A stretch of 64,000 bases of DNA from Hymenoscyphus infarciens (GCA_001414345.1 LLCB01000041.1:310001-374000), one strand, 5' to 3'; numbered from the stretch's first letter, positions 22,802-35,229 are shown. Notes: a model not told the origin generated them from the letters alone. Numbers and translations: made by a program.

Positions 22802-23969
22802 GATGATGGCTTTTGGGTAGAGAAGTGTTTGTGTCGGAGATGGGTATCAAAAGGAGGTTGTACAGAAGTTTGTTGGTGTTGAAGGGTAGAAGGCAGAAAG
22901 AGTTTCTCAATAAATGGAGGAAATCGGGCGATGATGTGCTCGGCGGCCCTCTTTCCTTTGCGTGGTGGCCTTCCCCCACCAACATATTTACCTACCTGCC
23001 AAACGATCACGTCACCGCCACTAAGCCTCATTAAGATTAGTAGATTTCCGCTTTTGTCTGCCATGTGGTGATTGAGGATCAACATGCGATGTTGGATTAC
23101 AAACCATTTCAGGTCTGGATTTGCTTGAATGAGAAGGACGAGCATGGCGGGGACCTGGAGGGAGAAGAGGACGGCGAGGTGAAGAAAAAATGAACTGAAA
23201 TGCAAGGGGAGTTTGCAGTTACAGAGGTACCACAGCTATTAATATGCTGTGCAGTGCAAGTGCCTCGTGTTTTCTTTTAGCCAGCGTTGCGCCACATCAA
23301 CCGGTACTGAAATTAGGGTTTTGATGCTAGCAATATATTAATTTAATAAGCAACTTTGAGCACGAATCAGACTAGAGTCACTCCTCCTCTCACATGCTTC
23401 AGAAACTTCCGCCTCTTACCCCTGGATCAATCCTGTCGGCATTTGAAATTGACGAGCACTAAATAATACCTAGCGCCTCCGCAAGTCGGCGCCCTATTGC
23501 TTAGTCAACTTATTATTAGTATTATTATTGTGAATCAAGATCAGACGAAAATTATTATTCATCAAGTAAAGGGGACTGATGTGACTTTTGTTGTATGCCG
23601 CACTTTGGAAAATGTCCCAGACCTGTAAACAAAACGACTTGACATCAGACGAGATTTAGTAAATTAGAGCTTCCTCGTTCACCACTTGGTAAATATTGGA
23701 CTAGAAGACAAATCGATTGTTTCAGAAACTTAGGATGATGAAGAGGAACAAAAATCAAACCCTTCAGATAATCGATTTAATTGCTCAAAATTCAATTCAC
23801 TACCTGGATTATTCAAGGCATTTTGATGTATCAAAGAAAGATGACCCGATGTGTAAAGAGCAGCGATCTCTTGCAAGTAATCTAATATTATGTACCATCT
23901 AACTTTTTAGACTCCATCTCTACTCATGGTATCAAAATATTTGCTGCAAATGCTTACTTTTCATTCCCC
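22802..23969. other. Intergenic between peroxiredoxin and HisRS genes
   Basis: Contains the peroxiredoxin promoter on its left and the histidyl-tRNA synthetase 3' flank on its right. Open frames at 22726-23205 (minus) and 23717-23902 (plus) have no recognisable character. Confidence 0.5.
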
Positions 23970-26006
23970 CTACGATGCAGGTACAGCTCCAATAGCCTCC
24001 TGTGACTTATCCCCCACAACTTCCGCTGGCTTCTCCGTTTCCGACAATACCTTTTTCGTCTCTTCTAGTTTCTTTTCCGCTTCCGCTGGAGTCTTCTCTT
24101 CCTCGACCTTCTTCTCAGGTTCCGAGGCGGTTGCTTCAGGCGCAGCCACGCTCTCTTTCTCGCCTCTGATACCACCGACGACTTTCAATCCTGCTGCCTC
24201 CTTGACAAGTTCCTCCAGATTCGACTTTCTCAGAATCCTTTTTCGCACTTCGGGTACCAGGTCGGCGATGTTGACAAGAACGCCATCTTTCTCTGGGTGG
24301 CCGTCTCGTAGTCCCATTTCCTTGATCTTGACCTTGCCAGCCTTCATTTCATCCTCGCCGATGACGATAGCTAGAGGGGTTCCGTTCTTGTCTGCAGCAG
24401 CGAATTGATTGGGAAGTTTAGGTTTGACTTTGTACAGAAATTCCGTCTAGGAGCTTGTGTTAGCTTTTGTTTAGCATAACATGTAGAAGCGGGCCTTACC
24501 TTGATTCCTGCGTCCCATAACTTGGTGCATATCGAAAGACGCTCTTTCAGCAGACCAGTGAAACCTTTACCTCCAAAAGCCATAACATAAACATCGGTCT
24601 CGTTATTTCGGACCGCCTCGGCGTTCTTGTCAGCTTCCATTCTGGCTTTTGTAACCGAGAAGATTCTATCGACACCAAATGAGATACCAACACAAGGAAT
24701 CTTGGTCTTGCCGGAAAACATTCCCACGAGCTCATCATATCGTCCACCTGCTGCCACACTTCCTACACCAACACTTGGATCTGATGAGCGGTCCTCGTCA
24801 AAATCAACAACACCTTTTCCACCGGAAGGTTTCTTTGATTTGGACTTGGATGCTGGAACAACAGTCGCCAGTGGACCTGAGCCTGGCGCGGATCCTTCCG
24901 TGACAATCTCGTAGATAACTCCGGTATAATAGTCGAGTCCACGGGCCAGACTCAAATCGAAAGAAACGTTTTCTAAAGCATCGAAAGCTTCGAGGTATGT
25001 AAATAACAATTCCATGTCTGCCAAACCAGCCTTCATCGATTCATTCGCCATAAGAACCGGGTCTGCTTGTAATTTGCTCAGGAGATCCCCTTGTCCTTTC
25101 TGTACAACATATTCTCCAATCTTGTCTGCAACAGCACCGTCGAGTCCCTTTTCCTCAGTCATCTCTTTGCGTACTTCCTCCCAAGGTGATTTGTCCAACT
25201 TGTCAACCGCAGAAGAAATCGTCCGAATCTTATCCGTTGGTACACCACAGACCTCAAATATTCCGTCCAGAATTTTTCGGTGGTTGAGCTTAATCGTATA
25301 TCGTCCCTTCCATCCAAGGCCCTCAAACACTTCAGTTATAATTCTAACAATCTCGGCATCGGGAAGCATAGGGTCATAGACTCCCGCAATATCGAAATCG
25401 CATTGGTAAAACTCTCGCATACGGCCCTTGGTCATGGCAGGTTGATCTCGTCTGTACACCTTTGCAATGTGATATCTCTTGATCGATTGGCAATCTCGAT
25501 TCATCGCTAACCATCTTGCAAAAGGGACTGTGAGATCATATCTTAACGAGCAAATCTCCCCTCCCTGGTCCGCGAGGTCGTAGATGAGTTTGCTATCCTC
25601 GCCATATTTTCCTGAGAGGATATCTTTTAATTCGAAGACTGGCGTATCGATTGTGACGGCGCCATGGCGCTTGAATACGTCGGTGATGGTGGAAAAGATC
25701 TTATCTCGAATGACCATGTCCTTTCCCTCCCCTATAATTTCGTTAGCTATTGGCGGTGAGGCTAGGAATAAATATAGCCCACATACAATCCTTCGTCCCT
25801 TTGGGAGTCTTCAACTCAAACTTTTGGCCCTTGGGAGCCATACTTGAATCGTCCTGGGTCACCACGTACCCCGCAACGGTTCTGGATAACTTTCCACAGG
25901 TTGAAAATGTAGCCTTGGTGGGCGTGCGCAATCGAAAGAGGTCTGGGATACGTGGTATTCGTCGTGATCTCGCGGATCGAAATAGTTGTACTGTGAGAGA
26001 CTGCAT
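23970..26006 (-). CDS. HTS1: Histidyl-tRNA synthetase, likely dual-targeted
   Basis: Exons 26006-25787, 25731-24500 and 24446-23970; 1929 nt, 642 aa, all joins in frame. Class II synthetase motifs are clear: [12 protein letters not shown] (about 137-148), motif 2 [10 protein letters not shown] (about 179-188), [14 protein letters not shown] and GGRYDELVG in the catalytic core. A C-terminal anticodon-binding domain follows, then an unusually long Glu/Lys/Ala-rich tail. The catalytic domain has a low-complexity insertion before GGRYDELVG ([13 protein letters not shown]). The first 55 residues are Arg/Ser/Thr-rich with few acidic residues, like a mitochondrial presequence, and a second in-frame Met at 56 (25841) starts [19 protein letters not shown], the usual cytosolic start. 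In yeast one HTS1 gene makes both forms from two starts; the same is inferred here. Confidence 0.93.
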
Positions 26007-26265
26007 TAACTTTCCCTACTAATTGTTGGCGGAAGGGCTACTCGATGGTGGGGAGTGGGAGGGGGAGGCGGAGGGGAGGGGGATTAATGTTATTGGTTGT
26101 GCAGTTTGACCCAAAAATGATGATTCACAAGGCTGCTGTAGGCGCCTTGAGCCTTGCCTCGACCCGAGCTTGACCCGAGCTTGATCAGATTGACCTCTCC
26201 TCCCCTGCCCCAATCCAATCCGCAACATCTACCTACACCATCAGCCGCATGTAGAGTTTATCACC
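26007..26265. promoter_or_regulatory. Divergent promoter, HisRS / Vps33
   Basis: 259 bp lie between the two start codons on opposite strands. A strand-biased G/A-rich tract (26044-26083) lies next to the HisRS start. The tandem near-repeat CCGAGCTTGACCCGAGCTTG occurs at 26163-26182. Confidence 0.6.
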
Positions 26266-28582
26266 ATGGCTCCTTATGCTGGCTTTGATACCGACCAGAT
26301 TAAGGACAAGGCGAAGAAAGATCTGCTGTACTTGTTAGAGGGCGTAAGTAAGGACTCCCGACGCGCAATCAGTCTCTCCGCCCCAGCTAACCTCTCTACC
26401 TCCAGGTTCGCGGAAAGAAGAACCTCGTTATTGAACGAGGACTGGCTGGTCCCGTTTCGTTATTCGTCAAAGTCTCGACATTGCGGGATTATGGCGTGGA
26501 CAAGATATTCTTTCTGGAGGATGGAAACGCAGATGTCAGTCAACAGAATGTAGTCTTCATCGCTCGAGGAGAGTGTGCAAAGCATGCGCAAACGATCGCC
26601 GGTACGTCTAGGGGGATCTCATACTATATTCACGAAATTCAAAACTTTAAGGGCTCTTAGACAGAAGATGCAGATGTACTACCTCCACTCTGCGTATTCT
26701 TGGTTGAGCCCAAAATGGATGATTCGGCATGGATTAATAGTATCTCTTTCATCCTACTCCATATGCCTGTGATACTGCCATTACATGCTGACATTCCCAG
26801 ACCATATCAAACGGATGCAACGAGAGACTCAGACAGGGCATGAGTTTTCCATCTTCTGGGTACCTCGGCGGACTCTAGTATCCGAAAAGATACTTGAAGA
26901 GGCGGGGGTTTTAGGTGACACCAATATTGCCGAATTTCCCCTCTACTTTCTACCATTGGAGAAAGATGTCTTGTCATTGGAATTAGAAGACTCCTTTACA
27001 GATCTGTACCTTCGAAAAGACCCCACGCCGATATTTATATTGGCACGTGCGTTGATGCTCATTCAACAAAAGCATGGACTTTTCCCGCGAATAACAGGAA
27101 AGGGTGATAACGCAAAAAGACTCGCAGACCTGCTCGCTAGAATGCGACAGGAACTGACTGCGGGAGAGGATTCCAATGAAAGCAACAAATTGGGTCTCAC
27201 ACCAAGTACGAACATCGAGAGTTTGATTGTCATTGACCGTGAAGTCGATTACGCTACCCCACTCCTCACTCAATTGACCTATGAAGGATTGATTGATGAA
27301 ACCGTGGGGATTTCGCATAACAAAGCGGAAGTAGATTCTTCGATTGTTGGTGCCGCGCCTCAACCAACAGCCGGAACTTCAAGAGGAGCAGTAGGGGCAG
27401 CGCCCGTCCAAGGAAAGAAGAGACAGATTGCTTTGGATTCATCCGACAAACTTTATCATCAACTGAGAGACACAAATTTTGCCATTGTCGGGAATCTGTT
27501 GAATAAAGTTGCCAGACGACTTAAAGATGATTATGAAAGTCGACATAGTACTCAAACCACGGCAGAGTTGCGAGATTTTGTGACCAAACTCCCCGGATAT
27601 CAAGCTGAGCAATCGAGTTTAAAGATCCATACTGGGCTAGCTGAAGAAATTATGAGGCATACACGTACTGATCAATTTACCAGGCTGTTGGAGGTTCAAC
27701 AGAACATTGCAGCAGGGGCAGATCCATCATCACAGCACGACTCCATTGAAGAGCTGATTGCCCGAGATGCACCACTCACTGAAGTTTTGAGAATATTGTG
27801 CTTGGAATCGTGTATTTCCGGAGGCATCAAGCCCAGGGAACTCGAAACCTTCAAGAAAAATATTTTGCAGGCCTATGGCTATCAACATATTCTGACCCTA
27901 GATGCTCTTGAGAAACTACAACTTCTTCTGTCACGAACCTCGCCCATGGCGACGATGATTCCAATCGGGCCAACGGTTGCAACGACCGGCACGAAAACAA
28001 ACTACACCTACCTACGCAAAGCACTCCGTCTAATCGTAGACGAAGTCAACGAACAAGACCCAAATGATGTCGCTTACGTCTACAGTGGATACGCACCCTT
28101 ATCAATCCGTTTAGTTCAATGCATTTTGCAAAAACAATACTTGACCTCCATCACCCGTGGCGGCAACGCAAACAACGGTGCCATTGGAACTGGCGGCGCA
28201 TCCCAGGGTTGGCGCGGCTTCGAGGAAGCCATCAAACATGTTCGCGGCCAAACATTTGATGAAGTGCAAAAGGGTGAGGATAAAGCTGTCAAAGCGAGGG
28301 CTTTACTCACTGGTAGTGGGGAGAAGAAAACTGTGTTTGTCGTGTTCTTGGGGGGGATTACTTTTACGGAGATTGCTGCGCTGAGGTTTATTGCCAAGAA
28401 GGAAGAAGGTATGTTGAAATCTCTTTTGAAACTTTTGTGAAATGGTGGATGGGAGGCTAACTAGATGTTTAGCACGGAAACAAATCATCATTTGTACGAC
28501 TTCTATTATTAGTGGGACGAGGATTATGGATGCGGCGATTGAGACGGGGACTTTGGGGAGGAATAGTGCTCCTGCTGTGTGA
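26266..28582 (+). CDS. VPS33: Vps33, Sec1/Munc18 protein of HOPS/CORVET
   Basis: Exons 26266-26343, 26406-26601, 26801-28408 and 28473-28582; 1992 nt, 663 aa, GT-AG introns of 62, 199 and 64 bp. The SM-family signature is strong: FSIFWVPRRTLVSEKILEEA from about residue 107, IAEFPLYFLPLEKDVLSLE, IESLIVIDREVDYATPLLTQ and the C-terminal VVFLGGITFTEIAALRFI. Vps33 binds SNAREs and, with Vps16, the other class C subunits to drive tethering and fusion at endosomes and vacuoles. An insertion rich in Ala/Gly (about GAAPQPTAGTSRGAVG) interrupts the domain, which is common in fungal homologues. The 199-bp intron 2 happens to be open in one phase, but the flanking exons already join seamlessly (HAQTIA/DHIKRM). 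Confidence 0.92.
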
Positions 28583-29707
28583 GCTTGCTACCCTTCTGCC
28601 TAGCTTATCTTTGATGTTGACGTGTTGATAATGTAAGATCATTTTCCATGAATTCTTGGAGGCGGGATTTTTGATTATTAGTTTTTGTCGATTACTTTTC
28701 TCGCTGTCTTTTTTGGTCTACGAGGCACCACTTCAGGTGGTGGCAATCGCGAGTGCGATGTCGGATCTAGCTATCACGCTTCAATGACAGGAATTTGCAA
28801 GGCAGTCCTTGGGCGTTATACTTTGAGCCTTGAAGGCTGCTTGTTTTTTTTTTTGGTTTGTATTTTATTTGATGGTGTGTTTTTGGTTCTCTTCGCGCTC
28901 CATTTCCAACCTCGTTTGGTTTGCCTTGCCAGCCTCGGTCGAAGTATGTCAAGCGCCATGCTGGCCATGTTGCCCTAGCCATGCTCGCCCGGCATAAGAA
29001 CCTAGGGAATTGTCAGAGATTCATCAGCTCTGGGCGCATGATCTGCGTACTCTTGAAGTTCTGGATTTCTTACATCCCAATCGCACGCGCTTCACAGCCT
29101 ACTCAGCTCTGACTTGCCTGCCTGGGAGGGGAGCCTCGGCTGGTGGTCTCCTGACCCGGCGGAGATACGCAACACTTTACTTGGGTGTGGATGTTAATCC
29201 AAGTAGAAACCAGACTGAGCTCATCAAGATAGCTTCTCCGGGCGTTGCATCAAGAGGCAGGATCACTTTTGTCCTTGGTTTAGCTCACGGATGTAAGACG
29301 CTCGGCCATTGCTCTCTGCGACTCTTCTCGCTCACCTGTAGCAAGGAGAATTAAGAAATAGACCCTCTAAATTCTACATTTTTAGAGACATTCTCTCAAT
29401 TATATCGTCTTCACTGTGCCAAATTAAGGTTGATGGACCTGTTGGCGAAAACAACTTCAAATTCCTTTTCCAGTATTTTTAGTCATTATCACTATGCCAA
29501 ATCCAAGATGGTAAAGATTCAAACCCATCAAACTCATAACTCCTCAAGCCATAACCTCCTAAAACTACAAACACCTAAACCCATATATGTATATTCCCAT
29601 ATTTCAAATACAAGTACGACCTTGCACTATTATATTACCACACGAGGAACCAAGCAAATCCCATCAGTGGTCCGAAAAAGCACTGTCTGCCATAGAGAGT
29701 ATCGAAC
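28583..29707. other. Intergenic, convergent 3' ends; no gene seen
   Basis: T-rich after the Vps33 stop. Short plus-strand frames at 28685-28978 and 29010-29354 look non-coding (Cys- and Leu-rich shadow composition). Confidence 0.4.
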
Positions 29708-30472
29708 TCAGCGTATTTGTTTAGAGTCTGAAATGCTCTGAATAGCGCAACATCTTTGATTCACACTCTCTTGTATATGCTCCAACATCCAAGAAGAACA
29801 TGGCATTGTAGCCTTGCGCGTCTCGAAAACATTACAAGCAATTTTACAAGCTTCCTCGAGTGCCTGAACTCCCTGGACTAACTTGTGTAATTGGCTTGCT
29901 ACCGCCTCTTTCAGGAAATTGTCATTGCATGAATTACTCTTCCGGACCCGGGAAGAAAAGGATTTCAGATTCTTTCTCCAAACAGACATTATATCTGTAG
30001 AGTTGAGATATTCGAATGGCAGTAGGTCTTGCCACTCGGCTATCGGTGTCGAATTTCCGCAGATGAGTCTATCAAGTTTATAACATGCTTGTAGTAAATG
30101 CCAGAGGCTGAAAGCGGCAACTGGATGAGTCTGAAAGAGGAGACCGATGTTTAGTTTTTCTGGCTCCTCTTCACAACGAGACACTTTGGCGTGGAGGGGT
30201 AACAAATCAATCTCTTTCTCGAATTCTTTGTCCCTGAGAATCAGTTAGCACTTGCGCAAAAGATATGTCATGAGCACTCACCATTTTTCCAATCGGCACT
30301 GCCACTGAGGTGAGTAGACATCCCCGCCATTGTATGGAGATTCCACGAACCAGTCGAAGACGTCCCGTTGTGTGATGGCAAGTCTGAGACGAGGATCTAG
30401 GACTCGCGGTTTTGCTTTGCCTTTCGAGCTCATCTTTCGTATTTTGGGACCGCGAGTTGCTGGACGCGACAT
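29708..30472 (-). CDS. Hypothetical protein, lineage-specific
   Basis: Two exons on the minus strand, 30472-30282 and 30233-29708; 717 nt, 238 aa. The intron (48 bp) has GTGAGT, a CTAAC branch-like site and a CAG end, and joins LEKW to DKEFEKEI in frame. The start ATG at 30472 follows no longer in-frame ATG. The N-terminus is very basic (RPATRGPKIRKMSSKGKAKPR), then a tryptophan-rich section (DVFDWFVESPY, WQCRLEKW) and a mostly helical C-terminal half with several cysteines. No signal peptide or membrane helix. I recognise no family. It lies next to the HET gene on the same strand but about 900 bp away. Confidence 0.6.
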
Positions 30473-31372
30473 TGTTGAGTTGTGGATGTAAGCTTTAGAA
30501 GGAGGTAATGGTGGCAACTGATTTACGTAGCGCTGCTTTCTGAAACGTAGACTGATTGAAGTGTATGGTGATTTGAAGGAACGAACTGATCCACGAATCT
30601 TATATGTTTCTACTGCCTATGGTCTGCTCTGCTGAGGCTTGAATCACAAAGTTACGAAGTCGAGGTCGCGAGGCCGTGATTCTTTCGGTGAGAAAAGGCA
30701 GATTTCGCAGGCGAATGTTTTGTTGGTGTGTAGGAATGGGAGGGTGGGGGCGTCCTTCATTGGTCATCCGCCTTTATTGTACTGCTGTCAAACATGCTAA
30801 GCCACACCCGGATGCAACCTTCTACCTAATTAGACCAAGATTATGAGCACCTCATATGCAATAAGTATTCAACCTTGTCCGCAGAGTTGTAACCACCGCC
30901 TTTGCTTGTAGCAATCACCACGCATCGGACATTCTGAAAACTCTCAGAAATTCCAGGGCTCGAGCATTCAATGGTTATTGCAAGACTTTCAGCTTTATAG
31001 CAACAGGTACGTAGGCGCTTGTCCTCCGCTATACAGACAGTTTTCGGGATTTCAGTCTCACTCAGCCTCTTGCGGTGTTATTGCCCGGGCAGTTCTGAGA
31101 GGACTCAGCTCGTGTAGCCACCGGAGGCCCATCGCAGAACCCCATAGGCGTGTCGTTTTCGTTCTTCTAGAACAAAAGGTGAAATGCGGCCGTCATTTGT
31201 ACTTTAAGTCACTCTCGTGGGACCACATGAAGAAAGTATTCATCGATTCATCGATTCATCGTGATTCATAAAGGTTGACTGAAACAGGTGATAACCAAAG
31301 TATCCCAAAAAATGACTCTATCTAACCGCGCCCAAAACGCCTCGAGGTCCAACGAGAAACGGGAAAATATAA
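30473..31372. other. Intergenic between hypothetical and HET genes
   Basis: Holds the promoter of the hypothetical gene and the 3' flank of the HET gene. A small direct repeat of ATTCATCG units lies at 31238-31260. Otherwise nothing recognised. Confidence 0.4.
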
Positions 31373-33729
31373 CTACCGCAGCTCAAAACGTTCCGCGTCT
31401 TCGTAAGGGTATATCCACTCCTTCCCAGAAACTGCTTCGCCTTCCATCTGGCCATAGCAAAAACACTCACCAACCATTTCCCAATATCTCTTCTTTCCCT
31501 TCTTCCGAGGCCTGATCACAACCGGTACGGAGCTTCCAAACAAAACGCATAAGATGTCTCGTTTCTTGGTGTCCGCCGGCAGTAAACCATAAGTCTCTTT
31601 CCCATTGACATTTATACGCGCAAATCGCCGGTACCACATGACATCTTTGACACGATTCAGGAAATCCTTGACAATTTTCGGTGCTTTTGGCAAACCTATC
31701 ACAACATCGGGCCTGAGTGAATAATCCGGGTAGAGGTTCTTCAAAGATTCAGAACACGCCAGCGGGTACCAACTTTCTGTGTTTCCCCCATTTGAGGAAG
31801 AACGATCGGCCACGATCGTTCTCCAAAAGCCTTCCGGTACACGTGGTATTTCCCGTGCCCATTCTTTTTTCCCAGTCTCCTCCCACCAGTCAGAATCAAA
31901 CTTCGCCATCTGAAGAACGTCGTGCAAAATCATTCCTTGGGGTGCAGGTGGTGACATTTCCGTGATCTTTCCTATTCGGAGCCCTTTGACCTTGACACGG
32001 CCATTGTACTTCTTCTTTCTCTCTTCCCCGCCCGGCAGTTCGCCAAAGATTATCATAGGTCGAAGGTCGGAAGTTGCGTTGTAATTCTTATGACTAGTGC
32101 GAAAAGGAGTCCCAACAAAACTATCTCCGTTTTTCCTTCCCCCCGGTCGACGCGATGGTGTACCATATGAAGATTTTTGGAGAAGTGGTATCCACGTGGG
32201 CAGCTCTTCCTCTTCCTCTTCCTCTCGCTTAATAAAAAACCTTGCCTTCTTCTCCTTTTTCCCATCCGGTGCCCAATGCCTAAGCAGAATATCGAGTGAC
32301 TGTGATTTGTCGATGCAGTAGGCGATGAAGTCCGTGTATACATCAAGTAAGCACTTCATTTTATATTCTGGTGAAAGCCTTGGGTCCAACTCCCACTCAA
32401 TCGCCTCAGCCCCGAGACGCTGTGTGTCTTTGGCGAGTGACAGCACAGCATAAATTGTATCTCGTGGATCCGATGACTCAAACGCTATTAAGCTCGACAC
32501 CAGCATCTCTAAAGTCATCATACGCTGTTGAATTTCGCCATTCTCACTCCGCCGAAATAGGTTGTTGATGAAGTCCACAAGCGCATTTGCACCCAGATTC
32601 TTCACCCCATCTGCCGGTGACAGCTCCAGAATCGAGACAGCTTCCTCTGCGAGCTTCTTTGACAAGAAGGGGAAAATACGGTCTTGGCTTGTGATAAATA
32701 TCGATATTGCGTCTGAGAAGTCGGCCCAGTCCATTTGGTATTTCTGTTAGATGGTAGTTAGTACATTGTTTGGCAGGAGCATGGGAAGTTGTCACATACC
32801 CCATACACCACTTCAGCTTTCTGAGGACGGGCAAGCGCAAGTTCTTGAACAACCCAACGGCGACTGAACCATTTGTTGCACATGAGACTGACAATATTGC
32901 AAGCATGTTCAACAAGATTGGATTTGTCCTCCGCGAGAGCCTTCAGTAGTGTATCCAAACCGTGGAGTTGGAGTAACTTGCGCAGGAAACGAAAGCAGGG
33001 CTTGGGATTGGGCTGCTCTTCACTACTGCCGTCCCCCAGCCAGATACTCACTCCAGAAGCCTGAATGTACAATTCATGCATTTTTTTGACTTGTGCGGTT
33101 CGCTCTCTCAGATCTTCCTGATCAATGCATAGAGCATCGATCCACATGAATCTTTTCTCCGTCTCGTCCCTGAACCGCTTCAGTGCCATGAAGAGGTTAG
33201 ATCTGACGTGCATAGTACCTGTGTTGCACCATGGCTTTTTTTTCAGGAACCCATAGCCGTAAAATCTTTCTCGCGATATTTTGTTCAATGGTTTGGTGGG
33301 AGTCCGGTAGGTGGAAATGGTGATTTCGTGTATTGGATTGCCTTCGCCCCAGTAGTATGAGAGCGCTGTGTATGGGTATGAAGGCGTCTTCGAAGTCTCC
33401 GAGTTGTTGGGCAGAGCACTAGGGACAAGTCGACACTTTATCGGATCGTCCACCTTGCCTGGCTCAATGATCAAAACCCGAATTTCCTCGCCATTGCCAT
33501 CCCTGAGTGGTGTATAAACATAGGTGTTTTCGTGAGTGAGCTCGTTAACAATGGTCCTTTTCAATCTCTGAAGTCGTTCCTTTGCCTCCTCCGCAGGTTT
33601 TGAAGAGTGTGAGGTGCCTTCTGCAAGCTGGTTTAGCCGGGGCTTCTTTCTCGAATCGCGTGTGCGTTGCGCTCTCTTTCTTTTGCGGCCGTTGTCGTAG
33701 ATGGCATAGGAGGTGTCGGAAACAGGCAT
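31373..33729 (-). CDS. HET-domain (heterokaryon incompatibility) protein
   Basis: Two exons, 33729-32800 and 32743-31373; 2301 nt, 766 aa. The 57-bp intron joins VVYG to KYQMDW in frame. The three conserved HET blocks are present: YTALSYYWGEG (120-130), RFMWIDALCIDQ (193-204) and CNKWFSRRWVVQELALARP (284-302). A basic stretch, GRKRKRAQRTRDSRKKPR (14-31), could be a nuclear localisation signal. The C-terminal part has no domain I know and includes a poly-Glu run. HET proteins act as effectors of cell death after fusion of unlike hyphae, often downstream of NLR sensors; the specific role here is unknown. The frame is open up to an ATG at 33978 (849 aa), but the ATG at 33729 has the better context (CGCCAAAAATGCC). 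Confidence 0.85.
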
Positions 33730-35229
33730 TTTTGGCGATAGAGTGTTCAAAAAATATGTGTTGGCTGGAACAAAGAATGGCGTGCGGATCTCTGTTACTT
33801 TTATCAAGAATCGATTTGGCAATGCACCTCCATGCAACCCATTGTGGCTTATACGACTGCCACTTGAACCTTTGAACTGCCTGAACTCCAGCGCGTGAAC
33901 TTCAAGTAACACAAATAATGCACCTATGGCAGCACTAGAATTGTCTACTGATGCCATAGCATTAGTGGACAACCTCATTCAATAATTCCAATTTGAGTGT
34001 AACCCTATGCAGAAGTAGATGCAAGCTGGATCGTCGATAAGCCAGCCGCAAACGCAAAGAAAAGGCAATTATTGCAGCGGGAAAAACCAGCGGGAAAACA
34101 TTTCATACTCCATAGCATCATGAAGCTGGAACTTTGCAACTTGAATGCTTCAAAATGCTCAACACAAATGCATACTCGTAAATATTCTAATTTGTTCCCA
34201 AATATTTTCTCTTTGTCCTCTCTTCGATAATAAACACCAGGCTGGAAGACATCATGGAGTCGAACAGACGTTTTCCCACTCAGTCAGGGAGGCGCAGCAC
34301 TGCAGCACCAGCTTCTGTAACCACCAAGCCCATCGAGGTCGCATAATTGGACATTGTCTACCAAATCTAGCACTCGTATTGGCTGCAGCAGAGCCGCACG
34401 AGTTCGGTGAGGCCTTTGGGTGTGAGCGGAGAGTGTACGAAAGAAGAAGAGGCTCACCAAGTTTTGGCGATCTATCCTTGGATTGTGAAAGCTGCGCCTC
34501 GACTGTACATCCTAATGCCTCGAAAACCAGGTTACATGGAAAAAGGGGGCTTAGGCGAAGCACAACAGGCGGGGGTCTCGATTCAAGCTGCAATGTAACC
34601 ACACCTCCATTGACAACAAAAGCGGCAGTAAGGCGAGCGTTGTTCGAACTTTCAAGTACAACTTATTATTGCTCGAAATTTCCAGGGAAAATTACACTCA
34701 ATTCTTCTAAGCTTTTAGAACAATTGCTCTTATTATCTTAGAAAACTAGAAAAAAGAGAGTTGTAAACCAAAAGCATTTACTGCCGCTTTTATTGCTTAT
34801 CTCCACCCACACCCGCATGCGGGGTAGTTCATGACCCTCTGAAGAACCGTTCCGCACCTTGAAGCTTTTTTTTTGTTAAGGCTTAGCGATGCACGAGAGC
34901 TGTTTTCGGAGTGATTTGGACGAACTGATCGTGTTGCCTTCTTTTCGGTGGTGGCGGGGCAAGTTATTATGCGGGCTTGTTGAAAACACCAAGCCTACCG
35001 GGGCGACGAAGCATGAGATCTGACGTGTGGCGATTTGATAGGCTTCATAAAGGGTTCACCACGAGGCGGATATTCTCAAGGAACACTGGACCACGCTCTT
35101 ACTCATAACTTGGTTCCATCTGCATGAAACTTTGCATCTCGTACACCGATTCTTCTCGTGAAAATATAAGACCCTCACAAGTCTTGCGTAAGTCCTCACA
35201 CAAGAAATTCATCAATCCTTCATACGTGA
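33730..35229. other. Intergenic, divergent upstream regions
   Basis: Lies between HET (minus) and the membrane-protein gene (plus). Overlapping open frames at 34145-34741 (plus) and 34252-34602 (minus) are not recognisable. A small inverted-repeat element sits at 34618-34791. Confidence 0.4.
34618..34791. mobile_element. 174-bp inverted-repeat element (MITE-like)
   Basis: AAAAGCGGCAGTAA at 34618-34631 is exactly inverted at 34778-34791. The interior is AT-rich. The same 14-mer occurs alone at 51329-51342 upstream of the nicotinate phosphoribosyltransferase gene, and a shorter form, CGGCAGTAAAC, near 59285, so this is a dispersed sequence. Confidence 0.55.

Noticed and set aside
26640..26800. 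Apparent extra coding segment inside intron 2 of Vps33
   Set aside because: Open in one phase, but the flanking exons already join without a gap in the conserved region, so this is intron.
34145..34741. 198-codon plus-strand frame and its 116-codon antisense partner
   Set aside because: Neither has recognisable motifs, and the 3' part overlaps the inverted-repeat element.
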